Part shown: positions 36,302-45,128 of the stretch, piece by piece
Layout: each line of letters opens with the position of its first letter
How positions within the stretch are numbered: the first letter of the stretch is position 1
Source: Aureispira sp045105775
GTDB taxonomy: Bacteria > Bacteroidota > Bacteroidia > Chitinophagales > Saprospiraceae
Direction of reading: 5' to 3'
NCBI GenBank assembly: GCA_045105775.1
Contig: JBGCDW010000029.1
Span: forward strand, 1-50,764
DNA length: 50,764 nucleotides
Translations under genes and position numbers: made by a program
Notes under the pieces: model-generated
The model's database searches: none
Told to the model about the DNA's origin: nothing
What the model saw: only the letters and a program-made list of their open reading frames with translations

Positions 36302-36325
36302 AGACCATTGGTCTTGCAAAAGATA
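36302..36325 (-). promoter_or_regulatory. Possible purH promoter with palindromic operator
   Basis: On the minus strand TATCTTTTG (36317-36325) resembles the -7 element with one extra T. Just downstream is a 13-base odd palindrome, agaccattggtct (36302-36314), a possible repressor site. Weak evidence by sequence alone. Confidence 0.3.
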
Positions 36326-36422
36326 CAAGAAGAATGAAGTATATTTTAATTTTATTGGCACTCTGAAAGCCCGTTTTCATTGGTTAGCATTCAAGTAATA
36401 AAGTGTCTATTTTATATGGTCT

Positions 36423-37289
36423 CTAATGAGATTGCAAAGGTAACTTTTGTTGGCGGATGTGTTGTACAATATTGGTAAAAATTTGCAAACCTTCTCCTTT
36501 TTCATCGTGCTGTGGATGCTGGCGTTTGATTTGTCCCCAGTTTGGATGATTGTAAATACTCAGATACGCTTCGGGGTGTGGCATCAAACCAAAAACCTGC
36601 CCTGAAGGATCACTTAAGCCCGCACAATTGAGTGTACTGCCATTTGGATTGGCAGGGTACGCACTCACGGGTCTTCCTGCTGCATCGCAATAGGTCAGAC
36701 AATCCAAACCCTTGTCGGCAACCATTGCTTCTATTTTTTTGTCTAGCAATAACAACTTGCCTTCACCATGACGAATGGGCAATGCCATTTGCTGAATGCC
36801 CTTGAGAAAAGGCGTATTGGTTTTGTTATTAACCTTGCAATACACCCAACGATCTTCAAAGTGTCCAGAATTGTTTTGTGCCAAGGTCGCCTCTGCTTCT
36901 ACCTGACGATTGGTATTGGGCAACAAGCCCATTCTCACCAACATCTGAAAGCCATTGCACACGCCCAAAATATATTTACCTGCGGCCAAGAAATCTTTGA
37001 TTTCGTCCATCAAGACCTTGCCAGAGGGCAACTTTTTGTATTTAATTTTATTAGAAACCACCTTACCAGAAGCCAAATCATCTCCAAAAGAAAAACCTCC
37101 TGGAAAATTAAGCACCTCGTAATCATGGATAGAAACACGGCCTGTTAGTAGTGCATTGAGATGCACAATAGTGGGTGTTGCACCTGCCATTTGGTAGGCA
37201 GCAGCCATTTCCTCCTCACAATTGATCCCAAATCCAGTAATGATCAACGCCTTTACACTTGGCTGATTAGAATTATTTGCTGTACTCAT
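36423..37289 (-). CDS. purQ: Phosphoribosylformylglycinamidine synthase, glutaminase subunit
   Basis: Supplies ammonia from glutamine to PurL in step four. 288 residues, longer than the typical 225-residue PurQ. The class I glutaminase triad is visible: the nucleophile Cys in ILGVCNGFQML, and the His-Glu pair in LMPHPEAYLS. The ALIITGFGINCEEEMAAAYQ start and NFPGGFSFGDDLASGKV fit PurQ. It lies 37 bases behind purL on the same strand. In many bacteria this domain is fused to PurL; here it is separate. Confidence 0.96.
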   Translation of the reverse strand: MSTANNSNQPSVKALIITGFGINCEEEMAAAYQMAGATPTIVHLNALLTGRVSIHDYEVLNFPGGFSFGDDLASGKVVSNKIKYKKLPSGKVLMDEIKDFLAAGKYILGVCNGFQMLVRMGLLPNTNRQVEAEATLAQNNSGHFEDRWVYCKVNNKTNTPFLKGIQQMALPIRHGEGKLLLLDKKIEAMVADKGLDCLTYCDAAGRPVSAYPANPNGSTLNCAGLSDPSGQVFGLMPHPEAYLSIYNHPNWGQIKRQHPQHDEKGEGLQIFTNIVQHIRQQKLPLQSH

Positions 37290-37326
37290 TGTATATCAAT
37301 TTATCCTTATCGAATTGGGTTAGTAA

Positions 37327-40300
37327 TTATAATAACAAGCCTTCTGACCAAGCTTTTAGCAATTTATCTGTGGACATTTGAATTAAATTGTGCGGCCCTT
37401 CAAACACTACCACTTCTTTTTTCTCCGTTACTTTTCCTAACAAGAAAGCACGTTCGCCCAAGATGGCTTCAAAAGCAGCCTGATGTTTGGGTGCAACAGA
37501 TACCACAAAACGCGAGTGTGATTCTGAAAACAGTTTCACGGTACTCGATAATTTGCCTAGAGTCGTTACGTCAATTTGAGCCCCCAATTGTCCTCCAAAA
37601 GCTGATTCCGTCAAGGCTACCGCCAAACCACCATCTGATAAATCGTGGCTTGAAGCAATCAATTGGGTTTCATTGGCCTTCATCACAGCCAAGTACAATT
37701 CTTTGGCAGCGGTTTTTCTCACTTTGGGTACATTCGCGCCCAATTCTCCCAATAAGCTATAAAATTCTGAGCCCCCCAATTCATTATAAGTCTCTCCCAA
37801 TTGATAAATCAAATCGCCAGCAGCCTTAAACTCTGAAGTAACCGAATGGCGTACATCAGGCATTTTGGCTGTCATAGAGTACAAAATAGTAGGCGGTACT
37901 GATATTTTTTTACCATCCGCCTTGAAGTCATTCTTCATACTGTCCTTACCTGATGTTAATGGAATATCAAAGTAAGTAGCCATATCGTACAAGGCTTGGC
38001 ACATTTGCACCAATTTGGCTAGTTTTTGTTTTCCATCTGGATTGCTTTTGGGGTTGTATTCAGAATCGGGCACACAGAAATTGTCATTCACAGACCAAAA
38101 AATTCCATCGCCTGCTTGAGTATTGGGCAATCGGCCACCTGCCGAAATAATTTGGCGTATAGCTTCATCAAAAGCACCAGCCGACATTTCGTAGGCATCA
38201 ATATCGCCATATCGTGGCAAAATACCATTCGATACCGCTACGCCTTCATAACTATCAAAACCAAAACGCAACACCGCCGCATCTTGGGGTGCTTTGCCAG
38301 CAGGGCCCATCAAAGGCTTAACAATAGATTTGCCTTTTACCTCGTGGTCATAGCGTCTGATAATGGAAGCTCTAGAACAAATATTTAAGCTGCCCATTAA
38401 TTGGAGTAGCAGGTAATTATAATCTAGAGCAGGGTTGAGTTGAGGCTCGGTCAACGCTGGTTTTTTCCAAGCTGCATACATGATTTTTTGTGGATCACCT
38501 TCGTGTAAGAATTCCATATTGAGGTAAGCTACTTGTTGCTCCTCATAGCGTACATCCAAAAAGCCCGTATCCGTAAAGTGACCAATATCCGTCAGCTCTA
38601 CTTCCATAAAGGCCGCTAATTCAACTAAAGCTTGGCTGTGTTGTGGCTCTACCACCAAGGACATGCGCTCTTGTGATTCGGATACAAAAATCTCCCAAGG
38701 CTTGAGTCCTGCATATTTCAACGGTACTTTTTCCAATTCTACCACCGCGCCTCCTGAGATGGTTGCCAATTCTCCAATAGAAGAAGACAAACCACCTGCT
38801 CCATTATCGGTACTACACTTCACCAAACCCGCTATACAAGCCTTGACTAAGAAGTCCGCTACTTTTTTCTGTGTAATTGGGCTACCAATCTGCACGGCAG
38901 AGGAAGGCGAGTGTTCGTCAATTTCTATAGAAGAGAAAGTAGCTCCATGTATGCCATCTTTGCCTACACGTCCACCTGCTACCACAATTCTATCGCCAGC
39001 ATCAATTGGTTTTTCCCAAGAAGGCGCGCCTTTGTAGTCATAAGGCATCAATGCCCCTGTTCCACAATAGACCAGTGGCTTGCCACTATATCTATTATCA
39101 AACACCACAGAACCATTCACGGTAGGTACGCCTGATTTGTTACCACCATCTTCAATTCCAGCAACGACCCCTTCCATAATTTGGCGAGGATGCAACTGAC
39201 CTGTTAACAAAGGTTTGTCATAATTTGGATCACCAAAACACAGTACATTGGTGTTAAATAACAACTTTGCGCCTCCTACACCTGTGGCCAAAGGATCGCG
39301 GTTATTGCCCAAAATTCCTGTAATGGCTCCACCATAAGGATCTAAAGCCGAAGGAGAGTTGTGGGTTTCTACTTTCCATACAAACAGTTGGTCATTGGTA
39401 GCTTTTACGACTCCTGCATTATCAGAAAAAACCTTTACGAGCCAATCATTTTTATTGGCCTCTAGGCTCTCTTGTACTTTGCTGGTGGTTCCTTTGATAA
39501 AAGTCTTGAACAAGGAGTTGATCGTATATTCTTCCCCCGTTTGCTCATCTTTATAATGAATAACAGCGTTAAATTCCTTGTGTTTGCAGTGTTCCGACCA
39601 AGTTTGCCCCAATATCTCTAATTCACAGTCGGTAGGTTCGGCACCTAAACCCACTACTTGGCGATCTGTTTGTGTTTTTTTATCTTGATAATGCGCTACA
39701 ATCGCCTTCATCTCTGCCAAATTCAAGGCCAAGACTTTTTTGCGAGATAACTCCACCAAATCTTCATCGGATAAATCCAAGTTGACCAATTCTACCGTAC
39801 GATTTGTTTCCAAACGCACCTCTGGCACATAAGCAGGTATGTTCCAAGCTCCATTTTCTGTATGAGCATAAGTAAAATGGTTGATAAGAGGATTACCGAG
39901 CAGGCGTTTGGCGATTTTCTCTAGTTGCTCCTTGCCTAATTTTTGCTCAAAGTAATAGAGATTTTGCGTAAAAATGCGTTGGGTATGCACATCTGCATCT
40001 GTATTAAAGAAATCCGCCCAAGCCATTTGAGCCGACATACCTTCATCATCCGTCACTCCTGGCAATTGTGCCACTCCAATAAAAGACTGGCAGCCTGCTG
40101 GATGTTCCCAATCATTAATCACAATTTCATCGGTCACAACATCTCTAATACAACGATTGGCGTAAGCTTCGAGCTGCTCTAGACTACTGTCGTATTTAAT
40201 TGAAAATCGCTTGGCCGTTTTCACTTGGCCTGTTTGAATACCCAATTGCTGGGCAGCTTTTTTGACGACTTGCTCGCCTTTGGTATCTCTAATGTTTGAT

Positions 40301-40329
40301 TTTAGGACAACTTGAATAGAGGCTGTCAT
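37327..40329 (-). CDS. purL: Phosphoribosylformylglycinamidine synthase with PurS-like N-terminus, lacking the glutaminase domain
   Basis: The start is set at the ATG at 40329 (MTASIQVVLKSNIRD), where the PurS-like domain begins; a start at 40359 is possible. This gives 1000 residues. Order: PurS-like domain (1-80); linker; first synthetase half with LGQTWSEHCKHKEF and KVETHNSPSALDPYGGA near 320; second half with GPAGKAPQDAAVLRFGF near 680, LTSGKDSMKNDF and DLSDGGLAVAL near 910. The 1295-residue E. coli enzyme has the glutaminase at its end; here that activity is PurQ just downstream. It makes FGAM from FGAR in step four. A 370-base structured leader precedes it. Confidence 0.95.
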   Translation of the reverse strand: MTASIQVVLKSNIRDTKGEQVVKKAAQQLGIQTGQVKTAKRFSIKYDSSLEQLEAYANRCIRDVVTDEIVINDWEHPAGCQSFIGVAQLPGVTDDEGMSAQMAWADFFNTDADVHTQRIFTQNLYYFEQKLGKEQLEKIAKRLLGNPLINHFTYAHTENGAWNIPAYVPEVRLETNRTVELVNLDLSDEDLVELSRKKVLALNLAEMKAIVAHYQDKKTQTDRQVVGLGAEPTDCELEILGQTWSEHCKHKEFNAVIHYKDEQTGEEYTINSLFKTFIKGTTSKVQESLEANKNDWLVKVFSDNAGVVKATNDQLFVWKVETHNSPSALDPYGGAITGILGNNRDPLATGVGGAKLLFNTNVLCFGDPNYDKPLLTGQLHPRQIMEGVVAGIEDGGNKSGVPTVNGSVVFDNRYSGKPLVYCGTGALMPYDYKGAPSWEKPIDAGDRIVVAGGRVGKDGIHGATFSSIEIDEHSPSSAVQIGSPITQKKVADFLVKACIAGLVKCSTDNGAGGLSSSIGELATISGGAVVELEKVPLKYAGLKPWEIFVSESQERMSLVVEPQHSQALVELAAFMEVELTDIGHFTDTGFLDVRYEEQQVAYLNMEFLHEGDPQKIMYAAWKKPALTEPQLNPALDYNYLLLQLMGSLNICSRASIIRRYDHEVKGKSIVKPLMGPAGKAPQDAAVLRFGFDSYEGVAVSNGILPRYGDIDAYEMSAGAFDEAIRQIISAGGRLPNTQAGDGIFWSVNDNFCVPDSEYNPKSNPDGKQKLAKLVQMCQALYDMATYFDIPLTSGKDSMKNDFKADGKKISVPPTILYSMTAKMPDVRHSVTSEFKAAGDLIYQLGETYNELGGSEFYSLLGELGANVPKVRKTAAKELYLAVMKANETQLIASSHDLSDGGLAVALTESAFGGQLGAQIDVTTLGKLSSTVKLFSESHSRFVVSVAPKHQAAFEAILGERAFLLGKVTEKKEVVVFEGPHNLIQMSTDKLLKAWSEGLLL

Positions 40330-40700
40330 GGCTGTGTCTGTTGTTTTGATGAAAACCAATATATTAAGTAGTCTTAAAAAAGTTCCCAGACTAAAAAATG
40401 GTTCTTTTACCCTAGCTCGGCGTTGAAAATACGCGCTGTAGCCCGCTAAGTCTCCGTTACCTGATTATTCGATACACTGTATCAAATAAGTCAGATCGCT
40501 TCGCGAGTGCCTTGATCTAGCACAAAATCTTCCTTTTTTTATTGTACGGTTTCTTTTTTGCACCTACTTAAAGTTGTTTAAAAACAACCTACATACTACT
40601 GAAGGCTATTCTTAAACAACTTCTATTTTACAATAAGTAATTATCACAAGTAAATAGCACCGCTTTATACAAGCGTGCTAATAAACGCCCAACACCCTAC
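40330..40700. other. Leader of purL and 3' flank of the fabH-like gene
   Basis: No gene is supported. Several inverted repeats are present: aagttgtttaa (40571-40581) with its perfect complement ttaaacaactt (40612-40622), and the same arm also pairs locally with aaacaac at 40582. A 13-base palindrome, gatacactgtatc, lies at 40471-40483. An imperfect hairpin of tagcac...gtgcta type near 40656-40680 may end fabH transcription. These are candidates for a regulated purL leader. Confidence 0.45.
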
Positions 40701-41783
40701 TTAGGCGTGGCGGTAAACCACACAATTGGCGTGCATTCCTGCTCCTACAGCAGCAAAAACAACAATATCGCCTTTATTAATACTGTGCCCGTCCATCGCT
40801 CCTTTCATAATCAAATCTAAAACCGTTGGAACGGTAGCCGCAGAACTATTCCCTAGTTTGTCCACTACCAAAGGCATCATTTCTTCTGGATAATCGTCAT
40901 AACCATTCAATTCGTACAAGCGGCGCAAAATGATTTTATTCATTTTCATATTGGCTTGGTGAATCACGAATTTGTCTACATCTTCTAATTTCAAACCTGC
41001 TTTGCCCAAACACTCGTTCATGGCATCAGGCACTTTGGTTACGGCATAACGAAACACCCCTTTGCCGTACATGCGAATGTATTGTCCTTCTGTTTCCAGT
41101 TTGAGCGAATCGCCCATTTTTAGGTAATCGGCCTCTGACAAACTATCGGTTACGGTTATGTGTGACAAAACTCCTGTAGGAAGTACGTCTTCCTCTTGCT
41201 CCACTGCTTCCAAAATAGCAGCACCACCACCATCTGCAAACAACATCCCATCAATATCATGTGGATCGGTTACTCTTGAGACCGTATCTGCGCCTACAAC
41301 CAATACACGCTTAACATCACCTGATTGGATGTAATAATTGGCTTGGATAAATGCTTGCACCCAACTAGGACAACCAAACAGAATATCATAAGCGACACAA
41401 CGAGAGTTTTTGATCCCTAGTTTATTTTTCACTTTAGCCGCTAAATTGGGCAATAAATCCGATTGGATGGTTCCAGAGGCTACGTCTCCAAAATTATGCG
41501 CTACAATAATATACTCTAGTGTTTCGGGATCAATTCCCGCATCTTCTATAGCCAATTGAGCAGCTTGAGCACCCAAATCAGAAGCGTTGACCCCTGCCTC
41601 TGCTACACGGCGCTCTACAATCCCTGCTACTTCTTCGAACTTGGCAGTAATGGCCGAATTTGCTTTGGTCATTAACTCATTTGATCGATTGAAAAATGTA
41701 TTTTCCCAAAAAGCATCATTTGCCTTTTTGATGGTGGGTAGAACAGAGCCGCTTCCTATAATCTTTGAGCTGTATTTTTTCAT
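40701..41783 (-). CDS. 3-oxoacyl-ACP synthase III (FabH)-like protein
   Basis: 360 residues, thiolase superfamily. The FabH catalytic triad is in place: C138 in DILFGCPSWVQA, H275 in FVIHQANMKM and N312 in LGNSSAATVPTV. FADGGGAAILE and a C-terminal VVFAAVGAGMHANCVVYR complete the fold. Such enzymes condense acetyl- or branched acyl-CoA with malonyl-ACP to start fatty acids, but many relatives make other ketoacyl products. It is about 35 residues longer than E. coli FabH. It sits between purL and purM in the same direction with 330-370-base gaps on both sides, so it is probably its own unit. A second, canonical FabH elsewhere cannot be excluded. Confidence 0.88.
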   Translation of the reverse strand: MKKYSSKIIGSGSVLPTIKKANDAFWENTFFNRSNELMTKANSAITAKFEEVAGIVERRVAEAGVNASDLGAQAAQLAIEDAGIDPETLEYIIVAHNFGDVASGTIQSDLLPNLAAKVKNKLGIKNSRCVAYDILFGCPSWVQAFIQANYYIQSGDVKRVLVVGADTVSRVTDPHDIDGMLFADGGGAAILEAVEQEEDVLPTGVLSHITVTDSLSEADYLKMGDSLKLETEGQYIRMYGKGVFRYAVTKVPDAMNECLGKAGLKLEDVDKFVIHQANMKMNKIILRRLYELNGYDDYPEEMMPLVVDKLGNSSAATVPTVLDLIMKGAMDGHSINKGDIVVFAAVGAGMHANCVVYRHA

Positions 41784-42115
41784 GAAATTGTTGTTTGTAA
41801 TTCTCTTGCTGGATAAATAATACCAATTGACTGTATTACTAGGACGAACTAAAGACTAGTCAACCACTATCAAGAACTCATTATTTTTTTAAGTTCTTTT
41901 TTTTAACCTCTACTTCTAATAAAAATTAAACTACCTATTTTCTTATTAATTGCAGTGTTCGAAGTTTTTTAATCCATGTTTATGAGAGAATACATTAGTT
42001 GTTTAGAAATTGGTGGGAGAAATTGGTGATTCTAAAACAAAGCCAAGTAAGAAGACAGCATCTAATAAAAGTTCTATTGCATTAGTAATACTGGCTATTC
42101 CCGATCTTGTGTTTT
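41784..42115. other. AT-rich intergenic region upstream of the fabH-like gene
   Basis: No gene is seen. One weak hairpin with a long loop (aagaact...agttctt, about 41872-41898) is followed on the plus strand by a T run, but no plus-strand gene ends here. No clear TAnnTTTG element was found for the fabH-like gene. Confidence 0.4.
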
Positions 42116-43195
42116 TTATTTAAAATAAGACAACACACCTGCTTTTGTATGCAGTGTAATGCCTTTATTTGCTGTAATTTGTCCTGCTACCTGTACCTGA
42201 TAGTTGTGTTGTTCTGCCAAAGCTAAAATAGCATCAACCTGTGCTTCTTCGGCAACCATCAACATGCCATTTCCCATGTTCCAATACAAATACGCATCTT
42301 CCAAAGCCACCTTTCCAAGCTCCATGAGACGCTTCATGATGGGCAATGGCTCAAACAACTGATCCAGTTCTGCTCCTACATCATTGGCCTTGAGTACCCG
42401 TTGGAAATTATCGGCTATTCCTCCGCCTGTAATGTGAGCAATGCCCGACAAAGAAATACCTTGCTGGTTCAGTGCATTGATAAAAGGGGTAAAGATTAGG
42501 GAGGGGGTCAATAAGGCTTCCCCCCAAGTAGTATTGTCTTCGTATATTTCCTCGTGCCAAGTCTCGCCAAACACAGCTTGCATGATTCTACGCACCAGCG
42601 AAAAACCATTGCTACGAAAGCCTCTAGCGCGCAAGGCCAAGACTTTGTGCCCAGCTTGTACAGCGGTTCCATCAAAAGGCTGCTCCAAATTATCAGGCAG
42701 CACCCCAATAGCCGTCGAACACCAATTGAAGTGCATGCCATCGCCATAGCCTCCAATTCTATTGCCCAACTCTGCAATCTCTCCTCCCGATATGCTAATG
42801 CCCGAAAAATCGCAAGCAGCAGCCAAACCTTCCATAAGGCTGTTGATCACTGCACGATCTAGTTGATTGACATCTATAATATTAGAAATATTAGTTGGCT
42901 CAAACCCTGCCGTTGCCAAATCATCCGCCACCATAGCTACCAAATCAAACCCTAAGGTATTATAAATCTTGGTGCGTTCTGCCAATTCTATTTTGGTACC
43001 AATACCATCCGAAGCAATCCCAATGCGCTGTTGGCCAAATTGTAGTAGATTAGAGAAAACGCCATCAACTTTGAGTGCTGCTGCTCCTGCTTTATTGGCT
43101 CTGTTTGGAAAGGTTTTTTTTGCCCAGCCAAAGGCATCCTTGGAACAGAGATTTCCAAGGTCAATATCGAGGCCACTTTTCTTTTGATTAGCCAT
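42116..43195 (-). CDS. purM: Phosphoribosylformylglycinamidine cyclo-ligase (AIR synthetase)
   Basis: Closes the imidazole ring of FGAM with ATP to give AIR, step five. 359 residues, slightly longer than E. coli PurM (345). Motifs: ASDGIGTKIELA near 65, DDLATAGFEP, the glycine-rich ISGGEIAELGNRIGGYGDG, ARGFRSNGFSLVRR and HITGGGIADNFQRVL. It is related in fold to PurL. It stands slightly apart from the main purine run, divergent from guaB across a 430-base gap. Confidence 0.96.
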   Translation of the reverse strand: MANQKKSGLDIDLGNLCSKDAFGWAKKTFPNRANKAGAAALKVDGVFSNLLQFGQQRIGIASDGIGTKIELAERTKIYNTLGFDLVAMVADDLATAGFEPTNISNIIDVNQLDRAVINSLMEGLAAACDFSGISISGGEIAELGNRIGGYGDGMHFNWCSTAIGVLPDNLEQPFDGTAVQAGHKVLALRARGFRSNGFSLVRRIMQAVFGETWHEEIYEDNTTWGEALLTPSLIFTPFINALNQQGISLSGIAHITGGGIADNFQRVLKANDVGAELDQLFEPLPIMKRLMELGKVALEDAYLYWNMGNGMLMVAEEAQVDAILALAEQHNYQVQVAGQITANKGITLHTKAGVLSYFK

Positions 43196-43557
43196 TTATT
43201 TAAAAAGGGGTAAAAAGCGTGAAATAGATAATGGATGTGTGTTATTTATAGGATAAATCAAACGATAACAAACTCCATGGTTACAAGTTTTTATGCTTTA
43301 TAGAACCCTTAGGTTCCCGAACTTCCTCAATCAAAGTGCAAAGCTAGTATTTTTACTAGTATTTTGTGTATTGCTAGTTCAATTATTCTTTTCTTGTTCC
43401 TTAATTAATTCTTCATGGATTAACAGCCCTGCCATCTAGGACATGTGTAGGATAACTTGGAAGAGGCTATAATTTAGTTTACCGTGTGCTTCACATTTTT
43501 TTATTGTAGAGTTTGTTTTAAATAACTATTAAAATATGGCAATTTGGAAAGCTATAT
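43196..43557. other. Divergent regulatory region between purM and guaB
   Basis: No gene is supported. A small hairpin with arms gaacc/ggttc (43303-43316) lies in the purM leader, followed by a repeat of actagta-type sequence (43345-43370). A perfect purM -7 element was not found. The guaB promoter is annotated separately. Confidence 0.4.
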
Positions 43558-43589
43558 TTTGGATTTTGTTTAATAAGAACTTACTTTTG
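43558..43589 (+). promoter_or_regulatory. Bacteroidota-type promoter of guaB
   Basis: TTTG at 43558-43561 and TACTTTTG at 43582-43589 are 20 bases apart, an exact match to the TTTG-N19/20-TAnnTTTG pattern. The guaB ATG is 38 bases after the -7 element. Confidence 0.7.
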
Positions 43590-43626
43590 CCTGCAATTTT
43601 TTCCAAACCACTTACAATCCTTTGCG

Positions 43627-45090
43627 ATGAAAAAGTTGCTAAAAGAAGGGCTCACCTTCGACGATGTACTCTTAATACCCAACTACTCAGAAGTATTACC
43701 ACATCAAACGTCTTTAAAAACACGTCTTACCAAAAATATTTGGCTCAATATGCCACTTATCAGCGCAGGAATGGATACCGTGACAGAAGCGTCTATGGCT
43801 ATTGCGATGGCTAGAAACGGTGGTATTGGAGTCATTCACAAAAACATGTCTATTCAAGAACAGGCAGAGGAAGTTATAAAAGTTAAACGCTCTCAAAATT
43901 TTGTTATCTCTAAACCTATTTATCTATCTGCTGACCATTATGTGTATGAAGCAGAGGAATTGATGGCTAAATATAAAATTTCAGGAGTTCCCATTACCAA
44001 TGACGAAGGCACATTAGTTGGCATTCTCACCAATAGGGATTTGCGTTTTGAAACGAATCACAACCGCAAGATTGATGAGGTGATGACGCGCGAAGGATTA
44101 ATTACAGCTCCTGTAAGTACAACCTTAGAAGCTTCTAAAGCAATTTTGCAAAAGCATAGAATTGAAAAACTGCCTTTGGTAGATAAGGATTTTAAATTGG
44201 GCGGGCTCATTACTATCAAAGATATTGAAAAAGCAATACAGTATCCCAATGCTGCTAAAGATGAAAAAGGGCGCTTATTGGTAGCCGCAGCTATTGGCAC
44301 AGCCAAAGACACCCCTGAACGTACCGCAGCACTGGTCAAAGCAGGGGTTGATGTATTGGTCGTAGATACCGCACACGGTCACTCCAAAGGCGTGTTAGAC
44401 CAACTCAAAAAATTAAAAGAATTGTATCCTCAAGTAGATATTATTGCTGGCAATGTTGCCACTGCCGAAGCAACGGTAGCTTTAATTGAAGCAGGTGCTG
44501 ATGCTGTGAAAGTGGGTATTGGGCCAGGTTCTATCTGTACTACGCGTGTAGTAGCGGGGGTAGGAATGCCTCAAATTACAGCGGTAGCAGACTGTGCAGA
44601 AGCGGCTCAACCTTATGGGGTGCCTGTGATTGCTGATGGAGGGCTCAAATATTCTGGTGATGTTATCAAGGCATTGGCCGTAGGCGCGCATACCTGTATG
44701 ATGGGCAGCATCTTGGCAGGTTGTAAAGAAAGCCCTGGAGCGATGGAATTGTACCAAGGTCGAAAATTTAAAGTCTATCGAGGCATGGGTTCTATAGGTG
44801 CCATGCAAAAAGGAAGCTCTGATCGCTATTTTCAAGAAGGAAAAACAGAAGCTAAAAAATTGGTTCCTGAGGGTGTAGAGGGACGTGTGGCCTACAAAGG
44901 AGAAGTGGCTGACACTCTATTTCAGCTCTTAGGAGGCGTACAACAAGGCATGGGCTATTGTGGCGCACCTGATATTGATACCTTGCACCAAACCGCACGT
45001 TTTGTCCGTATCACTGGCGCTGGACTCAAGGAGAGCCACCCGCATGATATTTATATTACCAAAGAGGCACCCAACTACAGTGTGCGCTAA
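43627..45090 (+). CDS. guaB: Inosine-5'-monophosphate dehydrogenase
   Basis: Oxidises IMP to XMP with NAD, the first step to GMP. 487 residues, normal length. The barrel begins with LTFDDVLLIPNYSEVLP. Two CBS domains are inserted at about 95-205, which bind adenine or guanine nucleotides in regulated homologues. The catalytic loop is GPGSICTTRVVAGVG with C304. The substrate site has DGGLKYSGDV and MGSILAGCKESPG, and the mobile flap is KVYRGMGSIGAMQ. A clear promoter lies upstream. It is followed by guaA after 38 bases, forming a guaBA operon. Confidence 0.98.
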   Translation: MKKLLKEGLTFDDVLLIPNYSEVLPHQTSLKTRLTKNIWLNMPLISAGMDTVTEASMAIAMARNGGIGVIHKNMSIQEQAEEVIKVKRSQNFVISKPIYLSADHYVYEAEELMAKYKISGVPITNDEGTLVGILTNRDLRFETNHNRKIDEVMTREGLITAPVSTTLEASKAILQKHRIEKLPLVDKDFKLGGLITIKDIEKAIQYPNAAKDEKGRLLVAAAIGTAKDTPERTAALVKAGVDVLVVDTAHGHSKGVLDQLKKLKELYPQVDIIAGNVATAEATVALIEAGADAVKVGIGPGSICTTRVVAGVGMPQITAVADCAEAAQPYGVPVIADGGLKYSGDVIKALAVGAHTCMMGSILAGCKESPGAMELYQGRKFKVYRGMGSIGAMQKGSSDRYFQEGKTEAKKLVPEGVEGRVAYKGEVADTLFQLLGGVQQGMGYCGAPDIDTLHQTARFVRITGAGLKESHPHDIYITKEAPNYSVR

Positions 45091-45128
45091 TTTTTCTTCT
45101 TCTAACAATTTACTATTAACATATTATC

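Noticed and set aside
43536..43814. 92-codon plus-strand open frame at the guaB start
   Set aside because: It overlaps the guaB promoter and the first 188 bases of guaB in another frame, and has no family features.
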